Part shown: one piece after another, positions 41,262-49,616 of the stretch | How positions within the stretch are numbered: position 1 is the first letter of the stretch | How the letters are laid out: the number at the start of each line of letters is the position of its first letter | Assembly (NCBI GenBank): GCA_963703655.1 | Contig: CAVPFA010000003.1 | Coordinates: 1,984,001 to 2,048,000, forward strand | Source of the DNA: CAVPFA01 sp963703655 | Lineage (GTDB): Bacteria; Actinomycetota; Acidimicrobiia; Acidimicrobiales; Bog-793 | DNA: 64,000 bases | Direction of reading: 5' to 3' | The notes under the pieces: generated by a model | Database searches by the model: none | The model's input: the letters and a program-made list of their open reading frames with translations, nothing else | What the model was told of the DNA's origin: nothing | Position numbers and translations under genes: made by a program

Positions 41262-42656
41262 TGGGAGGATGTCGCAGGGCTGCTCGGGAGGCCGCCTCAA
41301 GGAGCCTTCGAAGTCGTCGTTCGTGACCCCGCCGGAAGGCCCGTGGTGATCCTGAACTCCCCGTTGCTCGACGACGGCACGCCGATGCCCACCCGGTACT
41401 GGCTCGTCGGGCAGGCCGAGCGCGAGTCGGTCAGCCGTCTCGAGTCATCCGGTGGAGTTCGGGCCGCTGAGGCGGCCGTCGACGGGGCCGACCTCGAGGC
41501 CGCACACGGCCGCTACGAAGCCCTTCGCGACGCCGCGATTCCCGCGGGCCACCGAGGGCCCAGGCCCACCGGCGGCGTCGGGGGAACGCGCCGCGGCGTG
41601 AAGTGCCTTCACGCCCACATCGCCTGGTACCTCGCGGGCGGCCCCGACCCTGTCGGCCGGTGGACGTGCGAGAAACTCGGCATCGACGCCTCCACCTACC
41701 GCATCACTCTTGCAGGCGTCTCGGAGCGGCTCGCAGAGTTCGTTCGTGGGCCCGTCGCCGCGATCGACTGCGGGACGAACTCCACCCGGCTCCTGGTGGT
41801 CGACGCCGACGGCCGGCCTGTCGAGCGCCTGATGCGGATCACCCGGCTCGGCCAGGACGTCGACCGCACCGGCCGGCTCGCCGACGAGGCGACACGGAGA
41901 ACGATCGGCGTCCTAGCGGAGTTCCGGGAGGTCATGGGCGACCACGGCGTGACGCGGGCCCGCGTCACGGCGACGTCGGCCGTACGCGACGCCGCCAACG
42001 CCGACGAGTTCGAACGCGAGGCAACCGCGGTCCTCGGCGTAAGGCCCGAGGTGCTCCCTGGCGAAGAGGAGGGTCGTCTCGCGTACGTAGGTGCGACCGC
42101 GGAGCTGGACCCCGCCGGCGGTCCCTACCTAGTCATCGACGTTGGTGGCGGGTCGACGGAGCTGGTGGGCGGTGGGGGACCGGGCATTGAAGTCGTCTCG
42201 CTCGAGATCGGCTGCGTGCGCGTTACCGAACGTTTCTTCGACCATGACCCGCCGCTCGCGGCCGAGCTCGAGGCTGCGAGGTCATACGTCGGAGCGCTCG
42301 TGCGGCGGGCGGCGGAGGAACGACCCGGCCTAGTTTCAGCTCGGAGGCTGATAGGCCTCGCGGGCACGGTCGCTGCACTGGTACGCCTCGACCAGGGAAT
42401 GTCGGAATACGACCGGGACCGCGTCCATCACGCACGGCTGTCGCTTGCTCGCATCGAGGGGTTGCTCGGCGAGCTCAGCGCCGTGCCGGTGGCTCGGCGG
42501 CTCGAATGGCCCGGGCTCGAGCCCGAGAGGGCCGACGTGATCGTCGGCGGCGCAGCCGTGCTCGCCGAGGCGATGGCGACGCTCGGATTCGAGGAGCTGA
42601 CGGCATCCGAGTCGGACCTGCTCGACGGGGTCGCCGCAGAGCTGTTGGCAGGCTGA
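41247..42656 (+). CDS. DUF501 - exopolyphosphatase (Ppx/GppA) fusion protein
   Basis: Protein of about 469 aa. Residues 1-155 match DUF501 ('VAGLLGRPPQGAFEVVVRD', 'DGTPMPTRYWLVG', 'SRLESSGGVRAAE', 'GVKCLHAHIAWYLAGG'). From about 172 a full Ppx/GppA phosphatase follows: 'VAAIDCGTNSTRLLVVD', 'ATSAVRDAANADEF', 'GEEEGRLAYVGA', 'VIDVGGGSTELV', 'GLAGTVAALVRLD'. In actinobacteria these are normally two adjacent genes after eno-divIC. Ppx/GppA enzymes hydrolyse polyphosphate or pppGpp; DUF501 has no known function. Start GTG 41247 is preferred over TTG 41223. The fused frame has no internal stop. Confidence 0.88.
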   Translation: MSHGDWEDVAGLLGRPPQGAFEVVVRDPAGRPVVILNSPLLDDGTPMPTRYWLVGQAERESVSRLESSGGVRAAEAAVDGADLEAAHGRYEALRDAAIPAGHRGPRPTGGVGGTRRGVKCLHAHIAWYLAGGPDPVGRWTCEKLGIDASTYRITLAGVSERLAEFVRGPVAAIDCGTNSTRLLVVDADGRPVERLMRITRLGQDVDRTGRLADEATRRTIGVLAEFREVMGDHGVTRARVTATSAVRDAANADEFEREATAVLGVRPEVLPGEEEGRLAYVGATAELDPAGGPYLVIDVGGGSTELVGGGGPGIEVVSLEIGCVRVTERFFDHDPPLAAELEAARSYVGALVRRAAEERPGLVSARRLIGLAGTVAALVRLDQGMSEYDRDRVHHARLSLARIEGLLGELSAVPVARRLEWPGLEPERADVIVGGAAVLAEAMATLGFEELTASESDLLDGVAAELLAG

Positions 42657-42663
42657 GCTGACT

Positions 42664-42703
42664 GCGCCACAGCGGAGCTTGCCCGCGCGCCGGCGTGTGG
42701 CGC
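42664..42703. terminator. Hairpin between convergent genes
   Basis: GCGCCACA (42664-42671) pairs with TGTGGCGC (42696-42703) around a 24-base G/C-rich loop. It lies between the stop of the Ppx fusion gene (plus) and the stop of the DUF4118 gene (minus). No T-run follows; a weak or Rho-assisted terminator is possible. Confidence 0.45.
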
Positions 42704-42731
42704 CTCGAGGCTGCGTGCGGCGGAGCTACGG

Positions 42732-43484
42732 TTACGCGCTTCTAGCCTGGCCCGCCAGCGCCGCGCCCACCTGATCGGCGACGGAAGCGGCCACGACCAG
42801 GCTTTCGGCCGAAACCGGTGAGCCCGGGGTCGGCATCATGACAAAGCGACCGTAGGTCTCGCCCCGATGCTGGACTATGAGCTCGACCTCCCTTCCCGGC
42901 AATCCGGACCGGTTGGCTCCCCACCGCGATCCTCCTAGCGAGACCACCCCGGAGTGCTCGATGCGGGCAGGATGGCGGTCCGACATCGTCGTCTCGAAAC
43001 GGCAGTCCCTCAGCCCCAGAAGCCCGGTCAGTTCGGCCGCAGCGCGGGCGATGACGAACTGCGGCGCTTCCCCGGTGGCGACCATCTCGGAGAAGTCGTG
43101 TATGAGCGCCACGAAATGCGCCTCTTCGTTCGCGACCTTGCGGTGGCCGCGACTGCGGACGGCTATCTCGGTGACAGCGAGGCCAACCACGAACAGACTG
43201 ACGGTTGTCTCGATGTCCGGCCGTTGCGTGATGGAGAATTGCCCGTACGGCTTGGTGAGGAAGAAGTCGAACCAGGCCGCGGCGGAAAGAGCAGCGACCA
43301 TGCCGGCGAGGCGGTCGCCGAAGCACGCGACGGCGACGATGACGAGCACAAGGACCAGCGCCGCGGCGGGCGAGGCGAAGTCGCCGCGAAACGGCACGAG
43401 AGCCGCGGAGACGGCAACCGGCACGGCGAGACCGAGCCCGACGGCGATCGAGCCTCTGTCGAGTACCCGGAGCCAGCGTCTCAT
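42732..43484 (-). CDS. DUF4118 (KdpD-like) membrane protein without kinase domain
   Basis: Protein of 250 aa with three or four N-terminal membrane helices of the DUF4118 type; 'WFDFFLTKPYGQFSI' matches the family signature 'F(N)FFFTxPxxxFxI'. A soluble GAF-like region follows (about 120-250, 'EEAHFVALIHDFSEMVATGEAPQFVIARAAAELTGLLG'). No histidine-kinase or UspA domain is present, so it would be a sensor or signalling fragment rather than a full KdpD. ATG 43484 has GGAGG eight bases upstream; GTG 43499 is in frame. Its partner is not in this window. Confidence 0.78.
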   Translation of the reverse strand: MRRWLRVLDRGSIAVGLGLAVPVAVSAALVPFRGDFASPAAALVLVLVIVAVACFGDRLAGMVAALSAAAWFDFFLTKPYGQFSITQRPDIETTVSLFVVGLAVTEIAVRSRGHRKVANEEAHFVALIHDFSEMVATGEAPQFVIARAAAELTGLLGLRDCRFETTMSDRHPARIEHSGVVSLGGSRWGANRSGLPGREVELIVQHRGETYGRFVMMPTPGSPVSAESLVVAASVADQVGAALAGQARSA

Positions 43485-43590
43485 CGGGCGAACCTCCACG
43501 CGAAGCGCACGACCACGACGCTACCGGGTGCGCCCCACGCAAGGGCCGGCAGCGGGTGAACCTCACGCAAGCCCAAGCAACGAATGGGCT

Positions 43591-44775
43591 TCACCCAAGA
43601 GCGAAGAGCGCGGCCTGCTCGCAGAAACGTGCCTGGTCCCCGTGCACCTTCTCCGCCCACTCACGGCCCTGCCGCCCGAGCTGGGCACGCAGCGACTCGC
43701 TGTCGACGATCGCCTTGCCGGCGTCGAACAGTTCCCGGAAGTCCCGGTACCACAGGCCACCGTTCGAGCGCTCGGCGTGCTCGGCCGCTACGGTGCCCTC
43801 GGGCACCACCACCGGCGTGCCGAGGAGCAGCGACTCGAGGGTCTCGCGGCCGACTATGCCCTGAGGCCGCAGGTCGAGGCAGACCTCGGCGTGACGCAGG
43901 AGCTTCCAAAGGTTCGGCCGCGACGGTCTCACGGGGATCTCGACGGCCTTATCCCGGTCGGAGATCAACCAGCGGTCGAGGGCGACCTCGGCGACGGCGA
44001 CGGACCCGAGCGCCCGTCGCACGTAATCGTGACCGGGCGGGTGATCTGCCGCCGGCGAGCCGTCGGGGTACCCGGTCATGAGCACGACGTAACGACCGAA
44101 GTCTGTCATCCTGACCAGGTCCGCCTCCGCCGCCGGGCGGTTGACGGCGAAGGCGACCTCGAGCTCGACGACGTCTGGCTGCCCTGCCGGCAGCTCGCGG
44201 CCGCGGTCGCCTTCCAGCCGGAGGACCTGCCGGCGTTCGGCTCGAGACAGCACCCCGACGGCGTCGACCTCGGTCGTGAGGGAGCCGAGTTGTGGGAGGT
44301 CGCCGGCCGGGTCGCCGCCGAGCAGAGGGAGCGAGACGACCCGTGCGTGCGTACCGAGGGACCGGAGAGAACCGGGGAGCCACCACGTCTCGGGGCCGGC
44401 GAGGACGACCGTGCGGGGCCGGAGCGAGGCGATCAGCTCGGGGACGCCCCGAGCGCGTCCACCGCCGAGCTCGACCAGCCGCCGGCCGGCGATCTCGGGG
44501 TAGCGGTCGCCCGGCGTGCGCGCGAGCGCCGCCCGCACCAGCTCGGCGCGCGTGCGAGCGGCGCGCGTCGCCGCAACCTCGTGAACGAGAAACACGCTGT
44601 CGCGATGGGTTCGCACCGGAACGCCCGTCTGCGAGGCGCCGTCCGTTCGCAGAGCCACGACCTCGACCCGAGCTCGGGTCGAGAGGGCTCCGGCCATCAG
44701 GCGGATAACCGCGCCCGATTCGCCGTGCGACTCGCCCCACCGAGCGGTGACGAGGACGACCGGCTCACTCTTCAA
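43591..44775 (-). CDS. Glycosyltransferase (GT4/GT-B-like)
   Basis: Protein of about 394 aa. The N-terminus 'PVVLVTARWGESHGESGAVIRLMAGAL' and the C-terminal 'GRETLESLLLGTPVVVPEGTVAAEHAERSNGGLWYRDFREL' fit GT-B glycosyltransferases, where the latter region binds the donor nucleotide-sugar. It is downstream of, and overlaps, the small gene at 44765-45208 by 11 bases; TTG 44775 is my best start. No ATG or GTG is available near the domain start. Together with the GT2 protein upstream it forms a glycan-assembly operon. Confidence 0.72.
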   Translation of the reverse strand: MKSEPVVLVTARWGESHGESGAVIRLMAGALSTRARVEVVALRTDGASQTGVPVRTHRDSVFLVHEVAATRAARTRAELVRAALARTPGDRYPEIAGRRLVELGGGRARGVPELIASLRPRTVVLAGPETWWLPGSLRSLGTHARVVSLPLLGGDPAGDLPQLGSLTTEVDAVGVLSRAERRQVLRLEGDRGRELPAGQPDVVELEVAFAVNRPAAEADLVRMTDFGRYVVLMTGYPDGSPAADHPPGHDYVRRALGSVAVAEVALDRWLISDRDKAVEIPVRPSRPNLWKLLRHAEVCLDLRPQGIVGRETLESLLLGTPVVVPEGTVAAEHAERSNGGLWYRDFRELFDAGKAIVDSESLRAQLGRQGREWAEKVHGDQARFCEQAALFALG

Positions 44776-45208
44776 GACGTTCGTCGACGCGTTGTGCGAA
44801 GTCGACCAGATCGTCACGCACTGCGCCAATCGTCCGCAACTGGGTCGCCGCCTGGTCGTCGACCCGTCGAGCCACCGTGTCGAGGGCGCGAACCGTGACG
44901 GCGATGCAGTCCTGCACCTTGACGAAGTAGGGCCGGAACACGGCGAGCACGGCGCGGTGGATCAGCCGTTTCGTCCACCCTTTCAGACCACCGTCTTCCG
45001 GCGGCGCGAGCGCCTCCTCGAGATTCCAGTTCTGCTGCAGCCACACGAGGTGGTCGTTCAGGGCGACCGGCCGTACATTGGCATCCTCCAGCAGAGCCTC
45101 GAATGACCGCGACGGCGTCCAGGTTCTCGGCAGCGCTCCCGACAGCGGCCGGGGTGCGGACCTCAGCTCGTCGACGACGCTTCGAGCATCGAGCGGAAGT
45201 TGCTCCAT
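44765..45208 (-). CDS. Small glycosyltransferase-associated protein, function unknown
   Basis: Helical protein of 147 aa: 'LNDHLVWLQQNWNLEEALAPPEDGG', then 'RLIHRAVLAVFRPYFVKVQDCIAVTVRALDTVARRVDD'. Similar proteins occur within actinobacterial glycosyltransferase operons, often beside methyltransferases. I do not know its function; the amphipathic central helix could bind the membrane. Its start overlaps the end of the large GT2 gene by 46 bases and its end overlaps the next glycosyltransferase gene. Confidence 0.68.
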   Translation of the reverse strand: MEQLPLDARSVVDELRSAPRPLSGALPRTWTPSRSFEALLEDANVRPVALNDHLVWLQQNWNLEEALAPPEDGGLKGWTKRLIHRAVLAVFRPYFVKVQDCIAVTVRALDTVARRVDDQAATQLRTIGAVRDDLVDFAQRVDERLEE

Positions 45209-47724
45209 AGGTCAAGCTCCTCTTCGGTCGAAAGGCGGCAGTAAGGGTCGAAATGCGTAAGGTTGCGGTTGTAGTAGGGATCGCCGCCGAGGATCTCGAC
45301 CCGCCAACGAGCCCTGAAGAAAGGGGTCTCGACGACGTCGTCGGAGTGACCCCTTGTCCTGGACTCGAGATGGATCAGCTCTGCGAGGGGGGTGTAGACC
45401 ACGAGCAAGCCATGTCGCCTCAGTCGCAGGCAGTAGTCGACGTCGTTGAACGCCACGGGAAGCCCGGCGTCGAACCCCCCGAGCTCCTCGAAGCACGACC
45501 GGCGGGTCATCATGCACGCGCCTGTGACAGCGGTGCAATTGCGGGTCGTGTCGGTCATGAGGAGGTAGCTCGGGCGCTCCAAGGGGAGGCCCTGCTGGAC
45601 ATGGGCAGCTCCCCAGCTCATGGCGAGCACTATGCCGCCGTGCTGGACCGTGAGGTCGGGGTACCTGAGCAGCGCTCCGACCGCGCCCACGTCGTCGCGC
45701 TGGGCGTGGCCCAACATCGCCGCCAGCCAGCCGTTCGAACGCGCCTCGACGTCGTTGTTGAGAAAGAGGAGCACCTCGCCGCGGGCCTGGGCTGCCGCGG
45801 CGTTGTTGATCGCCACCCAGTTGAACGCCTGCGGGTCGCAAAGCACCCGCACCTTCGGCTCCTCGGTCAATTCCCTCAGGAGCGCCTGGGTCTCTGGAAG
45901 CTCGCTGCCGTTGTCGATCAGCAACACCTCGAAATTCTCATAACCGGGCGCCTTGATCAGGGAGCGGTAGCAGTTGGCGGTCAGCGCGGGCTCGTCCCGA
46001 AACGGCATCACGATGCTCACGAGAGGTTCGCCCAGGATCGCCCGTAAAACGTGGAAATTCCCCGCAAAGCGCTCGTGCGGTTCGACGACGGCCTCGATCT
46101 CGCGTCGCGCGAGTGCGCTCTCGAGTGCGCGGCGCCCCGCCTCGAAGGCCCACGGTTTGGCGCCCGTGTCGCCCGACGCCGAGCCGGCGAGCACCCGCCA
46201 GTGGTAGAGGATCTCGGGAACGTGGACCACTTCACGCGCCACCTCGGTGGCCCTGAGCATCAGGTCGTAGTCCTGGCTCCCGTCGAACTCAGTGCGCAAG
46301 CCTCCGAGCTCTTCGACGAGCGAGCGCCGGACGACGAGGAGATGGCACAGGTAGGCAAAGCTCAGCAAGAGGTCGGGCGACCAGTCAGGCTTCATGGTCG
46401 GCACGCACCGGTCGCCCGACGGGCTGAGCTTGTCCTCGTCCGAGTAGAGGACGTCCGCCTCGGGGTTCTCTGCGATCGCAAGCGCCATCTTCTCGAGAGC
46501 ACGCGGATGAAGCTCGTCGTCGTCGTCCAAGAAGACGACGAGCTCTCCCCTCGACCGGCCGAGGGCTGAGTTCGTCGCAGCCGAGATGCCGCCGTTCTCG
46601 TCCCGGAACACGAGCTCGACCCGGGGGTCGAGGCGGGCGAAGGAGCGAAGCTGCTCGTCGAGCACCGGATCGCCGGAGGCGTCGTCTGCAAGGACGAGCT
46701 GGAAGTCGTGGTAGGTCTGGGCGAGCACGGACGCGACACACCGTTCGAGCGCCCAGGCCGGCGGCCGGTAAACGGGGACCACGACACTGAACAACGGACC
46801 GGCGGTCGAGTGCACTCTCGCACTCGCTACCGGGAGCCCTCCTTCGAGAGGCAGCACCCTCGGTTCTCCGCGGTGTGCGAGCCAGCGGTGGTATGCGTCG
46901 AGGTCCTCGCTCGCGTTCAAGGGGTACGGATGAGCCGCGCCGCGCCGCAGTCGGCGGTCCTCGTCGCCTGTCACCTCCGTCAGCTGGATCGGATCGTCGG
47001 GCTCGGGGATGAACGACGCCAGTTGCCGGGTCGCCCAGTCGAGGCCGTTCCAGACCTGCTCGAGATCGCGACGCAGGTCGAGCACGGCTGACACCCACGG
47101 TGACTCGGGCTCGGGAGCGGGAGGCTCGAAGCAGTCGTGCGCCCCCTCGAGCGTCTCGAGCAGCGCCGCGAGCTGCTGCTGGCTCGCGAGCAGCAGCGCC
47201 TCGTCCTTCAGCGAGCTCACGCCGTCGTCCGGCGGCCCGAGCATTTCCGCGATCTCAGACGGCGCCGGTCGCGTGAGCGCCGGCACGCCTCGGCGCGACA
47301 GGAACTCCGCGATCGCGTCGCTCCAGCCGGCGGGGTCGGTCAGGGCGTCGGCACGGCTGGTGACGAATACCGGCAGGCCTCTCAGACCCGACAGCACCCT
47401 CCGCTGGTACCGCTCCCAGAGCGCGAGAGCGCGAGGTCGCTCGACGCCGCCCGCCCGTGCGAGGTCCGAAGCGGTCTGCAGCGGGTCGCTGATGACGAAG
47501 AAGGCGGCCACCGGCGTTTCGGTTGCCTCCGGCCAGAGCGCCTGGGACCCCCCTTCCGCAGAAATTGGCCTCAGGTGTGAATCGTCAAGTGACGACAATC
47601 CAAACATGCGAAGTGCCATCTGGAGTGCCTTGACATCGCTTGCGGACGCGCCAACTAGGGGGATCCACGCGCGCGCCGGGCCGTCTGAGTCGGCCGGGAG
47701 GGCATTGGCATCGGGCTCCGGCAT
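45163..47724 (-). CDS. Three-module protein: sulfotransferase-like region plus two GT2 glycosyltransferase domains
   Basis: Protein of 853 aa from ATG 47724 (TTG 47760 also in frame). Residues 1-170 resemble the tail of sulfotransferase-like proteins found in glycan clusters ('ALALWERYQRRVLSGLRGLPVFVTSRADALTDPAGWSDAIAEFL'-type segment, here near 120-160). The first GT2 domain starts near 308 ('FSVVVPVYRPP', then 'VVFLDDDDELHP' near 395). The second starts near 567 ('VSIVMPFRDEP', then 'LFLNNDVEA' near 650) and contains 'TGACMMTRRSCFEELGGFD' and 'DYCLRLRRHG'. Two GT-A domains suggest a polymerising or two-step rhamnan/galactan-like transferase. No membrane segment is visible. Confidence 0.82.
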   Translation of the reverse strand: MPEPDANALPADSDGPARAWIPLVGASASDVKALQMALRMFGLSSLDDSHLRPISAEGGSQALWPEATETPVAAFFVISDPLQTASDLARAGGVERPRALALWERYQRRVLSGLRGLPVFVTSRADALTDPAGWSDAIAEFLSRRGVPALTRPAPSEIAEMLGPPDDGVSSLKDEALLLASQQQLAALLETLEGAHDCFEPPAPEPESPWVSAVLDLRRDLEQVWNGLDWATRQLASFIPEPDDPIQLTEVTGDEDRRLRRGAAHPYPLNASEDLDAYHRWLAHRGEPRVLPLEGGLPVASARVHSTAGPLFSVVVPVYRPPAWALERCVASVLAQTYHDFQLVLADDASGDPVLDEQLRSFARLDPRVELVFRDENGGISAATNSALGRSRGELVVFLDDDDELHPRALEKMALAIAENPEADVLYSDEDKLSPSGDRCVPTMKPDWSPDLLLSFAYLCHLLVVRRSLVEELGGLRTEFDGSQDYDLMLRATEVAREVVHVPEILYHWRVLAGSASGDTGAKPWAFEAGRRALESALARREIEAVVEPHERFAGNFHVLRAILGEPLVSIVMPFRDEPALTANCYRSLIKAPGYENFEVLLIDNGSELPETQALLRELTEEPKVRVLCDPQAFNWVAINNAAAAQARGEVLLFLNNDVEARSNGWLAAMLGHAQRDDVGAVGALLRYPDLTVQHGGIVLAMSWGAAHVQQGLPLERPSYLLMTDTTRNCTAVTGACMMTRRSCFEELGGFDAGLPVAFNDVDYCLRLRRHGLLVVYTPLAELIHLESRTRGHSDDVVETPFFRARWRVEILGGDPYYNRNLTHFDPYCRLSTEEELDLWSNFRSMLEASSTS

Positions 47725-47869
47725 GGCTTCCGCGCGCCCACCAACGGCTCGATCACGCAATCTGAGTGCTCACTGGTCTCGTCTGTCGGGTCATTCGAGT
47801 CTACGCGTTAGGCCCTTGGATCTGCGACGATAGAGCTGTGAGCAACCATGACAGCAAGGCGGCGCTGAC

Positions 47870-48499
47870 GTGGCCGAACTAACTGTTTCAAGCATCTCGA
47901 CGGAGCTGGTAGGCCGGCGAGTCCGCCTTCGCCCGTTGCGAGAGGACGACTACGAGGCCTGGATCGAGGTGCGATCCCGTTGCAGGGACTGGCTGTTGGC
48001 GTGGGAGCCCCGACCGGCTGGGGCACCCTATCCCGCCGAGGACCGGACCACCTTCGTCACTCGCTGCTCGATGCGCGAGCGCGAGCGCCAGCTGGGCACG
48101 GGATACGGTTTCGGGATTTTTGCGATGGGCCGCTTTGTCGGCGAGGTGAACCTCTCGTCTGTGGCGAGAGGGCCGTTTCAGAACGCCTACGTCGGCTACT
48201 GGGTCGATCAGGCACAAGCCGGCCGGGGGTACGTGCCGGAGGCCTGCGTGCTCCTGTTCCGGTTCGCATTCGAGGAGATCGGCCTGCACCGGCTCCAGAT
48301 CTCGATCATCCCGCGCAACCGGCCGAGTCGCCGGGTCGCCCAGAAGCTCTGGCTGCGCGGGGAGGGCATCGCCCTTCGCTACCTCGAGATCGACGGCAAG
48401 TGGGAGGACCACGTCCGCTACGCCCTTACGGCTGAGGAATGGGTCGAGCGCCGCGACCGCTACTTCCGACAGTGGCAGTCCGGCTCGGAGAACTGGTGA
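47870..48499 (+). CDS. GNAT family N-acetyltransferase (RimJ/RimL type)
   Basis: Acetyltransferase of 209 aa. 'GRRVRLRPLREDDYEAW' starts the fold; 'VGEVNLSSVARGPFQNAYVGYWVDQAQAGRGYVPEACVLLFRFAFEEIGLHRLQ' contains the acetyl-CoA loop (QAGRGY), followed by 'IIPRNRPSRRVAQKLWLRGEGIALRYLEIDGKWEDHVRYAL'. RimJ/RimL-type enzymes acetylate protein N-termini or small amines; the target is unknown. It starts at GTG 47870 and is divergent from the GT2 fusion gene. Confidence 0.88.
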   Translation: MAELTVSSISTELVGRRVRLRPLREDDYEAWIEVRSRCRDWLLAWEPRPAGAPYPAEDRTTFVTRCSMRERERQLGTGYGFGIFAMGRFVGEVNLSSVARGPFQNAYVGYWVDQAQAGRGYVPEACVLLFRFAFEEIGLHRLQISIIPRNRPSRRVAQKLWLRGEGIALRYLEIDGKWEDHVRYALTAEEWVERRDRYFRQWQSGSENW

Positions 48500-48568
48500 G
48501 CCGGACCGGAGAGCCCTAGGCCCACGGAGCGAGGTTGGGCTGGCGTCGTCGACCGTCGGCCAGCCGGC

Positions 48569-49612
48569 TCAGTTCGGATGCCGGACGACCGCCGGGGAGT
48601 ACTTGAAGAATGCCTCCACCTCCGAGTCGTAGGTGTAGGCCGGCAGATGCTTTCCGACCGACCGGTTGAGGCGCACCGCCCGGGCGAAGCGCTCGACGGT
48701 CCCTGCGGACGTGGTCTCGAAACTGAAGCCGAGGGTCTTCAGCCGGGACGTGTCCACGCCTCGCCCGTAACGGAGCAAGTCCTCGAGCTCTGGGGGAAAC
48801 TCGAGGAGGTTCAGGCGGACGAGCGGTGCCGCTGTCTCACGGGTGAAAAGCGGTGGTAGGGGAAGGCGCCACGCCCCGGCGATCCTCGCGACCTCGCTCC
48901 AGGGCAGCCGGCCGTCGGCGGCGACGTTGTAGACGCCCTCGATCCGCTCGCGAACGACGAGCTCCAAACAGCGGACGACGTCGTCCTCCTCGACGAACTG
49001 CACCTGGGGGTCAAAGCCCGCAACCGAGGGAAACACGCCCCTTTCCAGGTTCCGGCCGATCGGCGTCTTGATGCTCGTCCCGAGGACGTTCGCAAAACGC
49101 AGCACGGTCACCACGATGTCGCGGTTGTCGTCGGCGAAGTCACGCACGTAGGTCTCGACCTCGGTCAGCGACCGCTCGAGGCGAGTTCTCGGCGACCGGG
49201 TGCGCGGGGTGTCCTCGCCGAACCAGGCGGGATCCTTCGGTCCGGCGCCGTAGAGGACGGTGGAGGACTTAACGACGACCTGCCGGACGGAAGATCCCGG
49301 AGCGCCTGCGGCAGCGAGGAGGTTCATGGTGCCGATGACGTTCACCTCGTGGAGCTCGCGGCCGCTCATCTTGGTCGAATCGACGATGAGGAAGGTGTGC
49401 ACGACAGTGTCGACCTCGGTTGCCCGGACGATCCGCTCGAGGAGCGAGTAGCTCTGGTCCGCCCGGACGTACTCGGTGCGCTCGAGCTCGACCGACGGCG
49501 TTCCGGTCCCCATGCCGAGGATCATCTCGACCTCAGGGTTCTTCTCCAGCGCAGCGGCCACCTTTCCACCCCAGAACGTGTCGAGGCCGGTGACGAGAAT
49601 TCGGCGGCCCAT
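48569..49612 (-). CDS. NAD-dependent epimerase/dehydratase (extended SDR)
   Basis: Rossmann-fold protein of 347 aa. The nucleotide motif is 'ILVTGLDTFWGGKVA' (TGxxxxxG variant), the catalytic region 'VVVKSSTVLYG' replaces the usual YxxxK motif with a less typical one, and 'VLRFANVLG' follows. Extended SDRs act on nucleotide sugars or steroid-like substrates. It lies four bases downstream of the acyltransferase gene on the same strand, an arrangement common in actinobacteria that suggests lipid or cell-envelope metabolism. The start is ATG 49612. Confidence 0.83.
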   Translation of the reverse strand: MGRRILVTGLDTFWGGKVAAALEKNPEVEMILGMGTGTPSVELERTEYVRADQSYSLLERIVRATEVDTVVHTFLIVDSTKMSGRELHEVNVIGTMNLLAAAGAPGSSVRQVVVKSSTVLYGAGPKDPAWFGEDTPRTRSPRTRLERSLTEVETYVRDFADDNRDIVVTVLRFANVLGTSIKTPIGRNLERGVFPSVAGFDPQVQFVEEDDVVRCLELVVRERIEGVYNVAADGRLPWSEVARIAGAWRLPLPPLFTRETAAPLVRLNLLEFPPELEDLLRYGRGVDTSRLKTLGFSFETTSAGTVERFARAVRLNRSVGKHLPAYTYDSEVEAFFKYSPAVVRHPN

Positions 49613-49616
49613 CGTC

